64,000 nt of DNA from Balaenoptera acutorostrata (taxonomy: Eukaryota; Chordata; Mammalia; Artiodactyla; Balaenopteridae): positions 42,923,937 through 42,987,936 of the forward strand of contig NC_080064.1 in NCBI RefSeq assembly GCF_949987535.1. The letters are read 5' to 3'. Positions 9,596 to 20,978 of this stretch are shown here, piece by piece. Under the pieces are notes generated by a model. It saw only the letters and a list, made by a program, of their open reading frames with translations, did not search any database and had not been told where the DNA came from. How positions within the stretch are numbered: the first letter of the stretch is position 1; the number at the start of each line of letters is the position of its first letter. The position numbers and the translations under genes are program-made.

Positions 9596-12500
9596 ATGGT
9601 AATAGGAGCATACACATCAATAATCACCTTGAATGTAAATGGATTAAATGTTCCAACCAAAAGACACAAACTGGCTGAATGGATGCAAAAACAAGACCCG
9701 TATATAAGCTGCCTACAAGAGACCCACTTCAGACCTAGGGACACATACAAACTGAAAGTGAGGGGATGGAAAAAGATATTCCATGCAAATGGAAATCACA
9801 AGAAAGCTGGAGTAGCAATAATCATATCAGATAAAATAGACTTTAAAATAAAGAATGTTACAAGAGATAAGGAAGGACACTACATAATGATCAAGGGATC
9901 AATCCAAGAAGAAAACATAACAATTATAAATATTTATGCACCCAACATAGGAGCACCTCAATACATAAGGCAAATTCTAACCGCCATAAAAGGGAAATCG
10001 ACAGTAACACAATAATAGTGGGGGACTTTAACACCCCGTTTACACTAAAAGACAGATCATCCAGACAGAAAATAAATAAGGAAACACAAGCTTTAAATGA
10101 CACAGTAGACCAGACAGACTTAATTGATATTTATAGGACATCCTACCCAAAAGCAGAATACACTTTCTTCTCAAGTGCACATGGAATGTACTCTACTTTG
10201 GGTCACAAATCAAGCCTTGGAAAATTTAAGAATACTGAAATCATATCAGCCATCCTTTCCAACCAGAACGCTATGAAATTAGAAATCAATTACAGGAAAA
10301 AAAACTGTAAAAAACACAAACACGTGGAGGCTAAACAGTGCTCTGCTAAATACCCAAGAGATCACAGAATAACTCAAAGAAGAAATAAAAACATACCTAG
10401 AAACAAATGACAACAAAAACACGACGATCCAAAACCTATGGAATGCAGCAAAAGCAGTTCTAAGAGGGAGGTTTATAGCAATTCAAGCTCACTAAGAAAA
10501 ATCTCAAATAAACAATCTAACCTTACACCTAAAGAAACGAGAAAAAGAAGAACAAAGAAAACCCAAAGTTAGTAGAAGGAAATAAATCATAAAGATCAGA
10601 GCAGAAATAAATGAAATAGAAACAAAACAATAGTAAAGATCAATAAAACTAAAAGCTGGTTCTTTGAGAAGATAAACAAAATTGATAAACCTTTAGACAG
10701 ACTCATCAAGAAAAAGAGGGAGAGGATGCATATCAATAAAATTAGAAATGAAAAAGTATATTACAACTGACACTGCAGAAATACAAAAGATCGTAAGAGA
10801 CTACTACAAGCAACTCTATGCCAATAAAATGGACAACCTGGAAGAAATGGGCAAATTCTTGGAAAGGTACAACTTTCCAAGACTGAACCAGGAAGAATTA
10901 GAAAATATAAATAGACCAATCACAAGCAGTGAAATTGAAACTGTAATTAAAAATCTTCCAACAAACAAAAGCCCAGGACCAGATGGCTTCACAGGCGAAT
11001 TCTATCAAACATTTAGAGACGAGCTAACACATATCTTTCTCAAACTCTTCCAAAAAATTGCAGAGGGAGGAACACTCCTAAACTCGTTCTATGAGGCCAC
11101 CATCACCCTGATACCAAAACCAGACAAAGATATCACAAGAAAAGAAAATTATAGCCCAATATCATTGATGAACATAGATGCAAAAATCCTCAACAAAATA
11201 CTAGCAAACAGAATCCAACAACACATTAAAAGGATTATACCCCATGATCAAGCGGGTTTTATCCCAGCGATATAAGGATTCTTCAATATATGCAAAACAA
11301 TCAATGTGATACACCATATTAACAAATTAAAGAATAAAAACCATATGATCATCTCAATAGATGCAGAAAAAGCTTTTGACAAAATTCAACACCCATTTAT
11401 GATAAAAACTCTCCAGAAAATGGGCATAGAGGGAACCTACCTCAACATAATAAAGGCCGGATCCGACAAACCCACAGCAAACATCATTCTCAATAGTGAA
11501 AAACCGAAAGCATTTCTTCTAAGATCAGGAACAAGACAAGGATGTCCACTCTCACCACTATTACTCAGCGCAGTATAGGAAGTCTTAGTCATGGCAATCA
11601 GAGAAGAAAAAGAACTAAAATGACTACAAATTGGAAAAGAAGAAGTAAAACTGTCACTGTTTGCAGATGACATGATACTATACATAGAAAATCCTAAAGA
11701 TGCCACCAGAAAACTACTAGAACTAATCAATGAATTTAGTAAGGTTCCAGGATACAAAATTAATGCTCAGAATTCTCTTGCATTCCTATACACTAACAAT
11801 GAAAGATCACAAAGAGAATTTTAAAAACAATCCCATTTACCATCACAACAAAAAGAATCAAATAGCTAGGTATAAACCTACCTAAGGAGGCAAAAGACCT
11901 GTACACAGAAAAACGATAAAACACTGATGAAAGAAATCAAAGATGACACAGACAGATGAAGAGATATACCATGCTCCCGGATTGGAAGAATCAATATTGT
12001 GAAAATGACTATACTACCCAAATCTATGGGTTCAATGCAATCTCTATCAAATTACCAATGGCATCTTTCACAGAATTAGGACAAAAATATTATACAATTT
12101 GTATGGAAACACAAAAGACCCCAAATAGTCAAAACAATCTTGAGAAAGAACAACGGAGCTGGAGGAATCTGGCTCCCTGATTTCAGACTATACTACAAAG
12201 CTACCGTAATCAAGACAGTGTGGTACTGGCACAAAAACAGAAATATAGATCAATGGTACAGGATAGAAAGCCCAGAGATAAACCCACACACCTATGGTCA
12301 CCTAATCTATGACAAAGGAGGCAAGAATATACAATGGAGAAAAGACAGCCTCTTCAAAAAATGGTGCTGGGAAAACTGGACAACTACATGTAAAAGAATG
12401 AAATTACAACACTACCTAACAGCACACATACAAATAAACTCAAAATGGATTAGAGACCTAAATGTAAGACCAACCAGACTGTATAAAACTCTTAGAGGAA

Positions 12501-13291
12501 ACATAGGAAAAACACTCTTTGACATAAATCACAGAAAGATCTTTTATGACCCACCTCCTAGAGTAATGAAAATAAAAACAAAAATAAACGAATAGGACCT
12601 AATTAAACTTAAAAGCTCTTGCACAGCAAAGGAAACCATAAATAAGACAAAAAGATACCCACAGAATGGGAGAAAATATTTGCTAATGAAGCAGCAGACA
12701 TAGGATTAATCTCCAAAATATACAAACAGCCCATACAGCTCAATATCAAAAAAACCCGAACAACCCGATCAAAAAATGGGTGGAAGTCCTAAATAGACAT
12801 TTCTCCAAAGAAGTCATACCGATGGCCAACAAATGCATGAAAAGATGCTCAACATCACTAATTATTAGAGAAATGCAAATCAAAACTACAATGAGGTATC
12901 ACCTCACACTGGTCAGAATGACCATCATCAGAAAATCTACAAGCAATAAATGCTGGAGAGGGTGTGGAGAAAAGGGAACCCTCTTGCACTGCTGGTGGGA
13001 ATGTAAACTGATACAGCCACTATGGAGAACAGTATGGAGGTTCCTTAAAAAACTAAAAATAGAACTACCATATGACCCAGCAATCCCGTTACTGGGCATA
13101 TACCCTGAGAAAACCATAATTCAAAAGGACACACGTACCCCCATGTTCATTGCAGCACTATTTACAATAGCCAGGATATGGAAACCACCTAAATGTCCAT
13201 CGACAGATGAATGGATAAAGAAGATGTGGTACATATATATATAATGGAATATTACTCAGTCATAAAAAGAAATGATATGGGTCATTTGTAG
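9596..13291 (+). pseudogene. L1-D ORF2 (endonuclease/reverse transcriptase), broken
   Basis: ORF2 of L1 makes the nicking endonuclease and reverse transcriptase. The ATG at 9596 gives MVIGAYTSIITLNVNGLN, with N15 and QETH (E42) of the AP-endonuclease active site. The first break is at about 10015, where one base is missing before the VGDFN segment. The fingers segment is open at 10748-11275 ([19 protein letters not shown]), motif A at 11306-11578 ([12 protein letters not shown], then [12 protein letters not shown]), and [15 protein letters not shown] follows in another frame near 11660. The Cys-rich tail is at about 12940-13010 ([18 protein letters not shown]). The product would end at TAG 13289-13291. 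I count at least eight disruptions. Confidence 0.9.
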
Positions 13292-13739
13292 AGACGTGGA
13301 TGGACCTAGAGTCTGTAATACAGAGTGAAGTGGGTCAGAAAGAGAAAAACAAATATTGTATATTAATGCATATATGTGGAATCTAGAAAGATGGTACAGA
13401 TTAACCTATTTGCAAGGCAGGAATAGAAAGGCAGATGTAGAGAATGGACGTGTGGACACAGGTGGTCAGGGAAGGGTGGGATGAATTGGGAAATTAAGTT
13501 TGACATAAATACACTACCATGTGTAAAACAGATAACTAGTGGGAACCTGCTGTATAGCACTGGGAGCACAGCCTGGTGTTCTGTGATGGCCTAGTTGGGT
13601 GGGAGGAAGGCGGAGGGAGTTCCAAGAGGGAGGGGATGTTTGTATGCATATGGCTGATTCACTTCACTGTGCAGCAGAAACTAACACAAGATTGTAAAGC
13701 AATTATACTGCAGTAAAAAATAAATAAATAAATAAAAGC

Positions 13740-14397
13740 AATGGAAAAAATAAAAAAATAATAAAACCTAAAAAGAAACTAAAATAAATAAATAAATTCT
13801 GAGGCTGAAAAGCACAATAACTAAAATGAAGCATTCATTAGAGAGATTGAAAGGCAGATTTGATTGAGCAAGCAGAAAGAAAAAAAGTCAGTGAACTTGA
13901 AGATAGGACAATAGAAATTACCAAGTTTGAGGAACAGAAAGAAAGAAAACTGAAGAACAGTAAACAGAGCCTAAGGGACCTGTGAGACATCAACAAGCAA
14001 ACCAACACACCCGTCATGAGAGTCCCAAAAGGAGAAGAGGGATAGAAAATGGCAGAGAGAATATTTGAAGAAATAATGGCTGAAATCCAAATTTCAGGAA
14101 AGACATGAATATAAACAGCCAAGAAGCTCAATGAACCCCAGTAAGATGAACTCAAAGAGACCCACATCAAGACACATCATAATCAAACTTTCAAAAGATA
14201 GAGTGAATCTTCAAAGCAGCAAATCATAAGCAAATTATCACATACAAGGAAGACTCAATAAGATAACAAGAATATTTCTCATCAGAAACTTTGGAGATCA
14301 GAGGCAGTGAGCCAGTATATTCAAAGCACTAAAAGAAAAAAACAAGTCAATGAAGAATCCTACAGCTGTCAAAACTGTCCTTTAAAAGTGAAGTAGA
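13740..14397 (+). mobile_element. L1-C: old L1 resumes, ORF1 region
   Basis: After the tail of L1-D the older L1 continues: AAATTCTGAGGCTGAAAAG, then a coiled-coil-type ORF1 stretch (13800-14000) and the ORF1 C-terminal region to about 14390. Frames are broken by several stops, for instance TGA in place of a Trp codon near 13984. The match picks up at the L1 position where it stopped at about 7116. Confidence 0.75.
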
Positions 14398-14542
14398 GGG
14401 ACTTCCTTGGCAGTCCAGTGGTTAGGACTCCGCACTTCCAATGCAGGGGGCATGGGTTCGATCCCTGGTTGGGGAACTAAGATCCCACATTCTGTGTGGC
14501 ATAGCCAAGAAATTAAAAAAAAAAAAGAATAAAATAAGAAAG
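14398..14542 (+). mobile_element. CHR-type SINE (short form)
   Basis: Starts GGGACTTCCTTGGCAGTCCA, has the B-box-like GGTTCGATCCCTGG and a tail of A-rich units. Exact 14-bp target duplication AAAAGTGAAGTAGA at 14384-14397 and 14543-14556. Inserted in the ORF1 region of L1-C. Confidence 0.95.
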
Positions 14543-16799
14543 AAAAGTGAAGTAGAAATCAAGACATTTCCAGATTAACCAAAGCTGAGCTAGTTCAGGA
14601 TCACTAGACTTGCCAGTAAGAAATGCTCAGGGAATCCTGCAAGGTGCAATGAAAGGACACTAGACAGTAACTTGAAGCTGTGAGGAGAAATAAAGATATC
14701 AATAAAAACAAATATATGGGCAATTTAAGCTAGTATTATTGTAACAATGGTCTGTAACTGCACTTTTTGTTTTCTACATAATTTAAGAAACAAATACCTT
14801 GAAAGATAAAAAAAAACAATTAGTGTAAAAGCTAGTATTACTGTAACTTTGGTTTGTATCTCTACATTTTGCTATCTACATAACTTAGGAGACTAATGTA
14901 TTTAAAAGAAATATTAGTTTATGTTTTGGGGCACACAATGTATAGAGATGGAATTTTGTGACATTAACAACCAAAAGGAGTGGGGATGAAGATGTAAGAA
15001 AGCAGAGTTTTTGTATGTTACTGAAGTTAAGCTGCTATAAATTCAAATTAGAAGTTTATAACATTAGGATGTTAAATGTGATCTCCACAATATCAACAAA
15101 GAAAATAGCTATGGAATACATCCAAAAGGAAATTAAGAAGTAATTTTACCATTTCACTACAAAAATCAACTAAACACTAAAAAGACAGGAATGCAGAAAA
15201 TGTGGGAGATAAAAACTATAGGGCATATAGAAAACAAATAGCCCAGAGACAGAAGTAAATCCCTCCTTATTAGTAATTACTTTAAATGTAAATGGATTAA
15301 ACTCTCCAATCAAAAGACAGAGAATGGTAGAATGGATTAAAAATACATGACACAACTATATGCTGTTTAAAAGAGACTCCAGATCCAAAGACACAAACAG
15401 GTTGAAAGTGAAAGTAGGGAAGAATATATTCCATGCAAATATTAACTAAAAGAGAGCAGGAGTGGCTATACTAATAACAGACAAAATAGACTTCAAATCA
15501 AAAGGAGACAAAAGGAAATTATGTATTAATAAAAGGTTCAAAACAGCAAGAATATATAACAAGTATAAACATTTATGTACCTAATGACAGACCATCAAAA
15601 TATATGAGGCAAAAACTGACAGAACTGAAGGGAGAAATATACATGTGTACAATGACAGTTGGAGACTTCAATACCTCTCTCACAAAAATGGGTAGAACAA
15701 CCAGACAGAATATAAATAAGGAAACAGAGGACATAATCAACACAATAACTCAACTAGATCTAACAGATGTATATAGAACAGTCCATACATCAACAACAGC
15801 ATACTCAATCTTCTCAAGTGCACATAGAACATTTTCCAGCATTGACTATATGTTAAAGCCACAAAATGAGTCTCAATAGATTTTAAAAGATAGACATCAT
15901 ACAAAGCATCTTCTCTGTCCAACAGCATGAAATAAAAATCAATAACATAACGAAAACTGAAAAATTCACAAAACTGTGGAAATCAAACAACACACTTTTA
16001 AACAACCAATGGATCAAAGAAGAAATCACAAAGGAATTTGAAAATACTTAGAGACAAATGAAAACAAAACCACAACATACTGAAACTTATGGGATGCAGA
16101 GAAAGCAGTGCTAAGCAGGAAATTTATAGTTATAAATACTTACATTAAAAAGCAAGAAAGATCTGAAATCAACAACCTAACTTTAAAGCTGAAGGAACTA
16201 GATAAGGAACAAAAACCCCAAAAGCTAGCTGAAGGAAGGAAATAATAAAGATGAGAGCAGAGATAAACAAAATAAAGAATATAAAAACAATAGAGAAATC
16301 AACGAAACCAAAGGTTAATTCTTCAAAAAGATCAACAAAATTGACAAACCTTTAGGTAGATGAACTAAGAAAAAAGAGAGAAGACTCAAATTGCTAAAAT
16401 CAGAAATAAAAGTGGGACATTATTACAGATTCTGCAGAAATAAAAATATTATAAGAGAGTACTATAAAAAATTGTATGGCAAAAATTTGGATAACCTAGA
16501 GGAAGTGGATGAATCTCTAGAAACACAAAACCTACCAAGACTAAAACACAAAGAAATAGAAAATCTGAACAGACCTATAACTAGTAAGGAGATTGAAACC
16601 GTAATCAAAAATCTCCCAACAAAGAAAAGCCCTGGACTTGATGGCTCCACTGGTGAATTCCACCAAACATTTAAAGAAGAACTAATACCAATCTTTTTGC
16701 ACATCAAATCCTTTTTGTACATCAAAAGACACTATCCAGGGAGTAAAAAACAACCCACAAAATGGGAGAAAATATTTGCAAATCATCTGTCTGATAAAC
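14543..16799 (+). mobile_element. L1-C: ORF1 end, linker and ORF2
   Basis: Carries the end of ORF1, a long linker (about 14650-15250) and ORF2 from about 15265 (TTACTTTAAATGTAAATGGA, then endonuclease frames with ILLKRDSRSKDTNRLKVKVG-like text). The reverse transcriptase fingers follow at 16391-16690. At about 16695 the sequence jumps straight to the C-terminal part of ORF2 ([13 protein letters not shown]), so about 1.4 kb with RT motifs A to D is missing. The element is then split by a MER1-type transposon at 16800. Confidence 0.8.
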
Positions 16800-17640
16800 C
16801 AGCGGTCCCCAACCTTTTTGGCACCAGGGACCGGTTTCATGGAAGACAATTTTTCCATGGACCGGTGTGGGTCGGGGGGCGGTAGGGATGGTTCAGGTGG
16901 TAATGCGAGTGAGCAATGGGGAGTGATGGGGAGCAGCAGATGAAGCTTCACTCGCTCACCCGCCACTCACCTCCTGCTGTGTGGCCCGGTTCCTAACAGG
17001 GGGTTGGGGACCCCTGCGATAAAGGATTTATATCCAGATTAGAGAACTCCTTAAACTCAACAACAAAAAAACAAACAATTCAGTTCAAAAATGGGCAAAA
17101 GACTTGAATATCAACATTTCTGCAAAGAAGATATATGAATGACCAAAATGTATATGAAAAGATCTCAACATCACTGACCATTAGGGAAATGCAAATCAAA
17201 ACTACAGTGAGATACTACCTCACACCAGTAGGATGGCTAATTAAAAACAAACAAACAAACAAAAATCCACCAGAAAACAAGTGTTGGCGAGGATGTGGAG
17301 AAATTGGTACCCTTGTGCACTGTTGGTGGGAATACAAAATGGCACAGCCACTGTGGAAAACGGTATGAAGGGTCCTCAAAAAGTTAAAAATAGAATTACC
17401 ATATGATTCAGCAATTCCCCTTCTGGGTATATATCCAAAGGAAATGAAAGAAGGATCTCAAAGAGATATTTGTACACCAATGTTCATGGCATCATTATTC
17501 TCAGTAGCTAAGATCCAGAAGCAAACTAAATGTCTATCATATGACTGGAGTCTAACATATGACTGGATAAAGAAATGTGGTATATACATACAATGGAATA
17601 TTTTTCAACCTTAAAAAGGAAGGAAATTCTACCATATATT
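15265..17640 (+). pseudogene. L1-C ORF2, broken and internally deleted
   Basis: Recognisable pieces are the endonuclease segment at 15604-15879 (VGDFNTSLTKMGRTTRQNIN, IFSSAHRTFSSIDY), the fingers segment at 16391-16690 ([20 protein letters not shown]) and the C-terminal Cys-rich region at 17135-17368 ([18 protein letters not shown]). The FADD box is absent because of the deletion near 16695. In the last piece the final Cys of the Cys-rich motif has become Tyr. The 164-codon open frame at 16391-16885 runs over the deletion junction and into the MER1 element and is not a real protein. Confidence 0.8.
16800..17016 (+). mobile_element. MER1-type hAT (Charlie) DNA transposon, short
   Basis: A 217-bp non-autonomous DNA transposon with terminal inverted repeats: it starts CAGCGGTCCCCAACCTTTTT and ends GGGTTGGGGACCCCTG. 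The 8-bp flanks TGATAAAC and CGATAAAG agree at 6 of 8, as expected for a worn hAT target duplication. The body contains the ACCGGTTTCATGGAAGAC and GTGGCCCGGTTCCTAACAGG segments I associate with MER1. No transposase is encoded. It sits in the ORF2 tail of L1-C. Confidence 0.88.
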
Positions 17641-17967
17641 ACAACAAGGTTAAACCTTGGAGACATTACGCCAAATGAAATAAGCCAGTCACACAAAAAA
17701 AATACTATATGATTCCACTTATATGAGGTACTTAGTCAAAATCATAAAGAAAGAAAGTGTAATAGTGGTTGGCAGGGCCTAAGGGGAGAGAATGGGAAGT
17801 TATTGTTTAATAGGTATAAAGTGTCAGTTTTACAAGATGAAAAGAGTTATGGGGATGGATGATGGTGATAGCTGCACAACAATGTTAATGTATTTAATAC
17901 TACTGAACTGCGCACTTAAAAACCGGTAAGATGGTCAATTTTATGTCATGTGTATTTTAAATGACAA
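17017..17967 (+). mobile_element. L1-C: ORF2 tail and 3' UTR
   Basis: Continues with GATAAAGGATTTATATCCAG, the last part of ORF2 (to about 17640) and the old-type 3' UTR, ending near TTTTATGTCATGTGTATTTT and a short A-rich tail. The interrupted L2 resumes just after it. Confidence 0.8.
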
Positions 17968-17974
17968 CAAAATG

Positions 17975-18490
17975 AGGCAAATCAGGTTACTCATCAGTTC
18001 AATATCCTTTAACAGTTTTATCTCAGAATAAAAGTCAAAGTCCTCATTATGACCCACAAGGCCCTTCATGATCTGAACCCCTTCTCTTTATCACTCCAAC
18101 CTCATCTTACCATCTACCTCTCCCATACTCTGTTCCTGCCACACTGGGCTCAGGGCCACTGCACTTGATAGTCCATCTCTTGGAACGCACTTCCCACAGA
18201 TATCGGCTTGACTCTTTCCCTTATCTCCTTCAGGTAAGGTCCTCCTTGGCCACCCTACCTAAAAATGAAACAAACCCTACCACATACATCCTATCTCCAT
18301 TCACTACTTCACTTTTTTATTTAACATTGAACATCTAACATGCAACATACTTTCCTGATTTATATTTATCTTGTTTATTGCCTGCATCTCCAACCAGAAT
18401 GTAAACTCCATGAAGATAGGGACTTTTGTCTGATTGAGCCTATGTCTCACACGAAGTAAGATATCAATGAAATTTATTGGATTAATGAAT
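17975..18490 (+). mobile_element. L2 LINE, 3' piece of the split copy
   Basis: Picks up where 5882 left off: CAAATCAGGTTACTCATCAG, then GTCAAAGTCCTCATTATGAC, CCACAAGGCCCTTCATGATC, CTTGGAACGCACTTCCCACA and finally the L2 3' end with an ATGAATGAAAGA-like tail. All in the plus orientation. This is the conserved 3' part of L2, found across mammals. Confidence 0.82.
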
Positions 18491-18744
18491 GAAAGAACAT
18501 GAAAAAATATGAATGAAAGAAGTAGTAAAGAAGTAAATCTACATTTTATATATATTAAAAATGGTTCATTTATTTTCACCAGTATATATAATGTTTTTCT
18601 AACTGTTTACAGTTACTAAATGCCAGCCTGGGCTTGTTAGTTATAACTTAGAACACTGCCTATTTCACTAGATGTTCTCTTCTTTTCCTCCATGCCATAA
18701 ATGGGGCTAAATGAACTTGGAAGCAAAGGCCAAAAATATATAGA

Positions 18745-18850
18745 AGTACACAGGCATAGGCTTTGGAATCAGACAGACCTGGATTTATATCCCAGATACT
18801 CCACTTGGTAGGGTAGGGTTTTTAACCTCTATGTGTCTCCATTGCTGTAA
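18745..18850 (+). mobile_element. MIR SINE fragment
   Basis: Resembles MIR: CTTTGGAATCAGACAGACCT followed by GGATTTATATCCCAG and TTAACCTCTATGTGTCTCC. Plus orientation, truncated at the 3' side. Confidence 0.7.
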
Positions 18851-18851
18851 A

Positions 18852-19060
18852 GACAGTGTGAAATAGTGGAAACAGTACATTGGCTTAGGAATCTGAGAGT
18901 CTTGAATTCTCATGTATTTGTAACTTTGGGCAAGTTATTTACTATATTGTTCACTCTCAATTTCCGCATCTACAAAGTGAGGATAATATCTCTTTCATAG
19001 GGTCCTTGTAAAAATGTAAAGCACCTGACACAGAAGGTAACCAGTAAATGTTCATTTCTG
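18852..19060 (+). mobile_element. MIR SINE
   Basis: A longer MIR copy in the plus orientation: GTGGAAACAGTACATTGGCT, then ACTTTGGGCAAGTTATTTAC, TTTCCGCATCTACAAAGTGA and AAGCACCTGACACAGAAGGT. It directly follows another MIR piece. Confidence 0.75.
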
Positions 19061-19739
19061 TTACTAATATAGGATAGTCATTAATTTTCTGCCCAAGATA
19101 ACTTTGTTCATTGGTAAGAAGGCATCCACCCTAGAGGTTTTTTTTTTTTTTCATGACTACTACTCTTGTAATGAGCTATGCTGATTGTCTTTCAATATTA
19201 CTAATAACCCCTACAGCTAGACACTAAAGCCAGAAGCATATTCCAATTAGCAATACTTTACCCACAAATATACATTCCTAAGGGAATGGAGGGCAAGAGC
19301 AAGCTCTGCCAGCTTACATTTCTTTTGCATCCACTTTCTGTTTTCTATTACAGGTGGGATCTCATTTTAATGAATACCATTTTAAACATCTGTTTCTACA
19401 TGGTGAGACTATTTTTGTGTTCTAGGATATGGGCCACAGGAACTGTGCTTTGTTGACTTGGCTAAAACAAATTCTACAAAAATAAAGAGAAAGAAAATTC
19501 TTTCTTTACAAGGACTGTCTATGCAGAAGTAAGTATTTTAATAAGAGGTAAGTATCGTTTGTAAGTGAAATACCTGGCTTGGCTACTTCCAAGAAAACAG
19601 AACATGAGCTGGTGGGTAGAAGACAAAGTGCAGTGGAAAGCAAGGGAAAATAAGAGAAAATGGAGCAAAGCCCTCAAGTGAGATCTGTTAGAAAGTTCAA
19701 ACCTTAAGCCGGAACTCCACTTGGAAACATAACCCCTCC
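19061..19739. other. Unassigned, low-repeat sequence
   Basis: No repeat recognised except a T run near 19139-19151. No frame of convincing coding type. On the minus strand a good acceptor-like run (TTCTACCCACCAG at about 19606-19618) and a donor-like CCAG/GTATTT at about 19570-19580 enclose some 35 bases, but nothing else supports an exon there. Confidence 0.35.
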
Positions 19740-20035
19740 TCTTCCAGGGCATACTTTACAAGTTACCTCCTCTACAAAGCTTTTTCCAATTCCCTCTAGA
19801 CATATAATTCAATTCTCTGTTTCCTGTACTCCCACTTGTTTTGAAACTGTGAGTAGCATTTACCAGTATTCATCTTATACCTTTAAAGATAATTGTTTTG
19901 TGCTCTGTCCCTTTCCCTCACCAAGACTGTGAGCTCAGATCTCTAAGACAAAGATTGATTCAACTTCCTAAGACCAAAACCTAGCTCAGAGCTTAATACA
20001 TAATAGCTATTTAATAAATTCTCATTGAATTTGAT
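19740..20035 (+). mobile_element. L2-like 3' fragment
   Basis: Resembles the L2 3' region: TACCTCCTCTACAAAGCTTT with TCCAATTCCCTCTAG, then CAAGACTGTGAGCTCAGATC and the ending TAATAGCTATTTAATAAATT with CTCATTGAATTT. Diverged. Confidence 0.6.
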
Positions 20036-20077
20036 ACATATGAAGAAGTATTAATATGCTGAATCCAGTATTTTTAC

Positions 20078-20156
20078 CTATCATGGATGCTCCTAGATAG
20101 CAAAAAACATGCTTCATTTCCACAGGATTTGACAGACTGATGTTCAGTGCCAGGTG
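20078..20156 (-). other. Candidate internal exon (minus strand)
   Basis: On the minus strand a polypyrimidine run and acceptor (TTTTTTTCAACCAG) precede 79 bases without a stop in the frame that would follow the candidate first exon at 20700-20509. They are followed by a good donor (ATAG/GTAAAAAT). Joined in phase 0 the 79 bases read HLALNISLSNPVEMKHVFCY LGASMI plus one base. I do not recognise the protein. A chance pair of splice signals is a real alternative. Confidence 0.25.
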
Positions 20157-20508
20157 CTGGTTGAAAAAAATTACTGAAATTAATATGCCAAAGTTGGCAA
20201 AAACCAAAATCAACCATTTGACCTTTAATTTCTTTCAGGACTTGGATGCACAAAAATCTACTACATGCTCCTGAATTAAACACTAACAGTAAGTGACTAA
20301 AATATACTGAGTGCTCTGGGAAGACCCAGCTTAAGGCTCTTCATCCTCGCTATGGGAGGGGGTGAGTATGTGGTGGTGTGGTGGGAGCTGGCGGTGGGGT
20401 CGGTAATAGGTAGGTGTGGGGTGGCGGGGAAAGGCGAAGCTCCCAGGATAGGGACTCGGAAGGGCTTGACAGACCACTGGCGTTGGGCAGGCGGCAGGGG
20501 CGAGTTAC

Positions 20509-20700
20509 CTCAAAAGAACCAAAGGCCAGAACGGGGACTGCGAAAATGGACTCGAAGGAGCCATCTGGGAGCACATTAGAAGGCTTGATCCCCTTCCCTC
20601 GGATAACATCAGCCCAGGTGCTGGTGCCAACTTGAGCCAACCATTCTGAATGAGCCAACCATTCCAGCTTCCAGCCTACCAGCCCCAGGTTCCTCGCCAT
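20509..20700 (-). CDS. Candidate first coding exon, unidentified gene
   Basis: On the minus strand, next to the CpG-rich block, an ATG at 20700-20698 in good context (CGTGATGGCG) opens 64 codons that end on a complete codon at a splice-donor-like site (GAG/GTAACT, intron from 20508). The peptide starts MARNLGLVGWKLEWLA and has a central DVIRGKGIKPSNVLPDGSFE and an end VPVLAFGSFE. It has no signal peptide, membrane segment or motif I know. The frame stays open beyond the donor into Pro/His-rich low-complexity text, which supports a splice there. An upstream in-frame GTG is present but is not a likely start. I do not recognise the gene; it may also be an untranslated exon or chance. Confidence 0.35.
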
Positions 20701-20850
20701 CACGGTTTGTCGTGGCGCTGCCTGCTGGGCCCAGGCTTTCGGCCGGTCGGGCTCCTATTTCCGGCTGCGAGGCTCCGCCTTCCGTAGAGGCACCGCCCAG
20801 TCCCCAAAAGCGACGGCGGTTGCAGTTGTGCGTCTTACTGCTCCTCTCTT
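20690..20850. promoter_or_regulatory. CpG-rich, probably bidirectional promoter
   Basis: About 16 CpG dinucleotides occur in 150 bases here, against almost none in the AT-rich surroundings. There is no TATA box. ETS-type sites are visible at 20757-20765 (ATTTCCGGC) and 20779-20787 (CTTCCGTAG), and the minus-strand start codon overlaps a YY1-like GATGGCG. Candidate first exons lead away on both strands (minus 20700-20509, plus ending at 20978). CpG-rich TATA-less promoters with ETS and YY1 sites often drive divergent housekeeping genes. That general pattern is known; its use here is inference. Confidence 0.55.
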
Positions 20851-20978
20851 GCCCTAGAGGATCTTCTCTTCTTCTCCCTTTCTGCCGTCCCAGCAAGCTG
20901 CAAACCCTCTGAAAAAAATGCCTCTGCACCTCTAGCTCTTGAGGAGGTTGGCGTCTGCAGTGGAGTCTCCTATGGCAG
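20800..20978 (+). other. Candidate first exon (plus strand), mostly 5' UTR
   Basis: Downstream of the CpG block, the plus strand reaches a near-consensus splice donor, CAG/GTGTGAGT, with the exon ending at 20978. An ATG at 20972-20974 (TCCTATGGCAG) lies just before it, so only two codons and one base would be coding. A tiny upstream frame ATGCCTCTGCACCTCTAG precedes it at about 20919. The exon start is not defined by the sequence; 20800 is a guess. Confidence 0.35.

Larger units (their letters stand above)
7117..13735 (+). mobile_element. L1-D: near full-length L1 inside L1-C
   Basis: A 6.6 kb L1 with all parts in order: 5' end (AGGTCAAGATGGTAGACGAG), a GC-rich then T-rich 5' UTR (7117-8650), ORF1 (8662-9537), ORF2 (9596-13291), 3' UTR and an A-rich tail. 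The old L1-C resumes directly after the tail: left flank ends near AATAAAGAGATAG and right flank restarts as old ORF1 near 13795. The right flank has AATAAAAGCAATGG, a possible worn target duplication. ORF2 has many frameshifts and stops, so the copy cannot move by itself. Confidence 0.88.

Noticed and set aside
20240..20289. Possible 50-bp plus-strand exon (TTTCTTTCAG/ ... /GTAAGT)
   Set aside because: Good splice signals, but it lies upstream of the plus-strand promoter candidate and has no partner exon that I can see.
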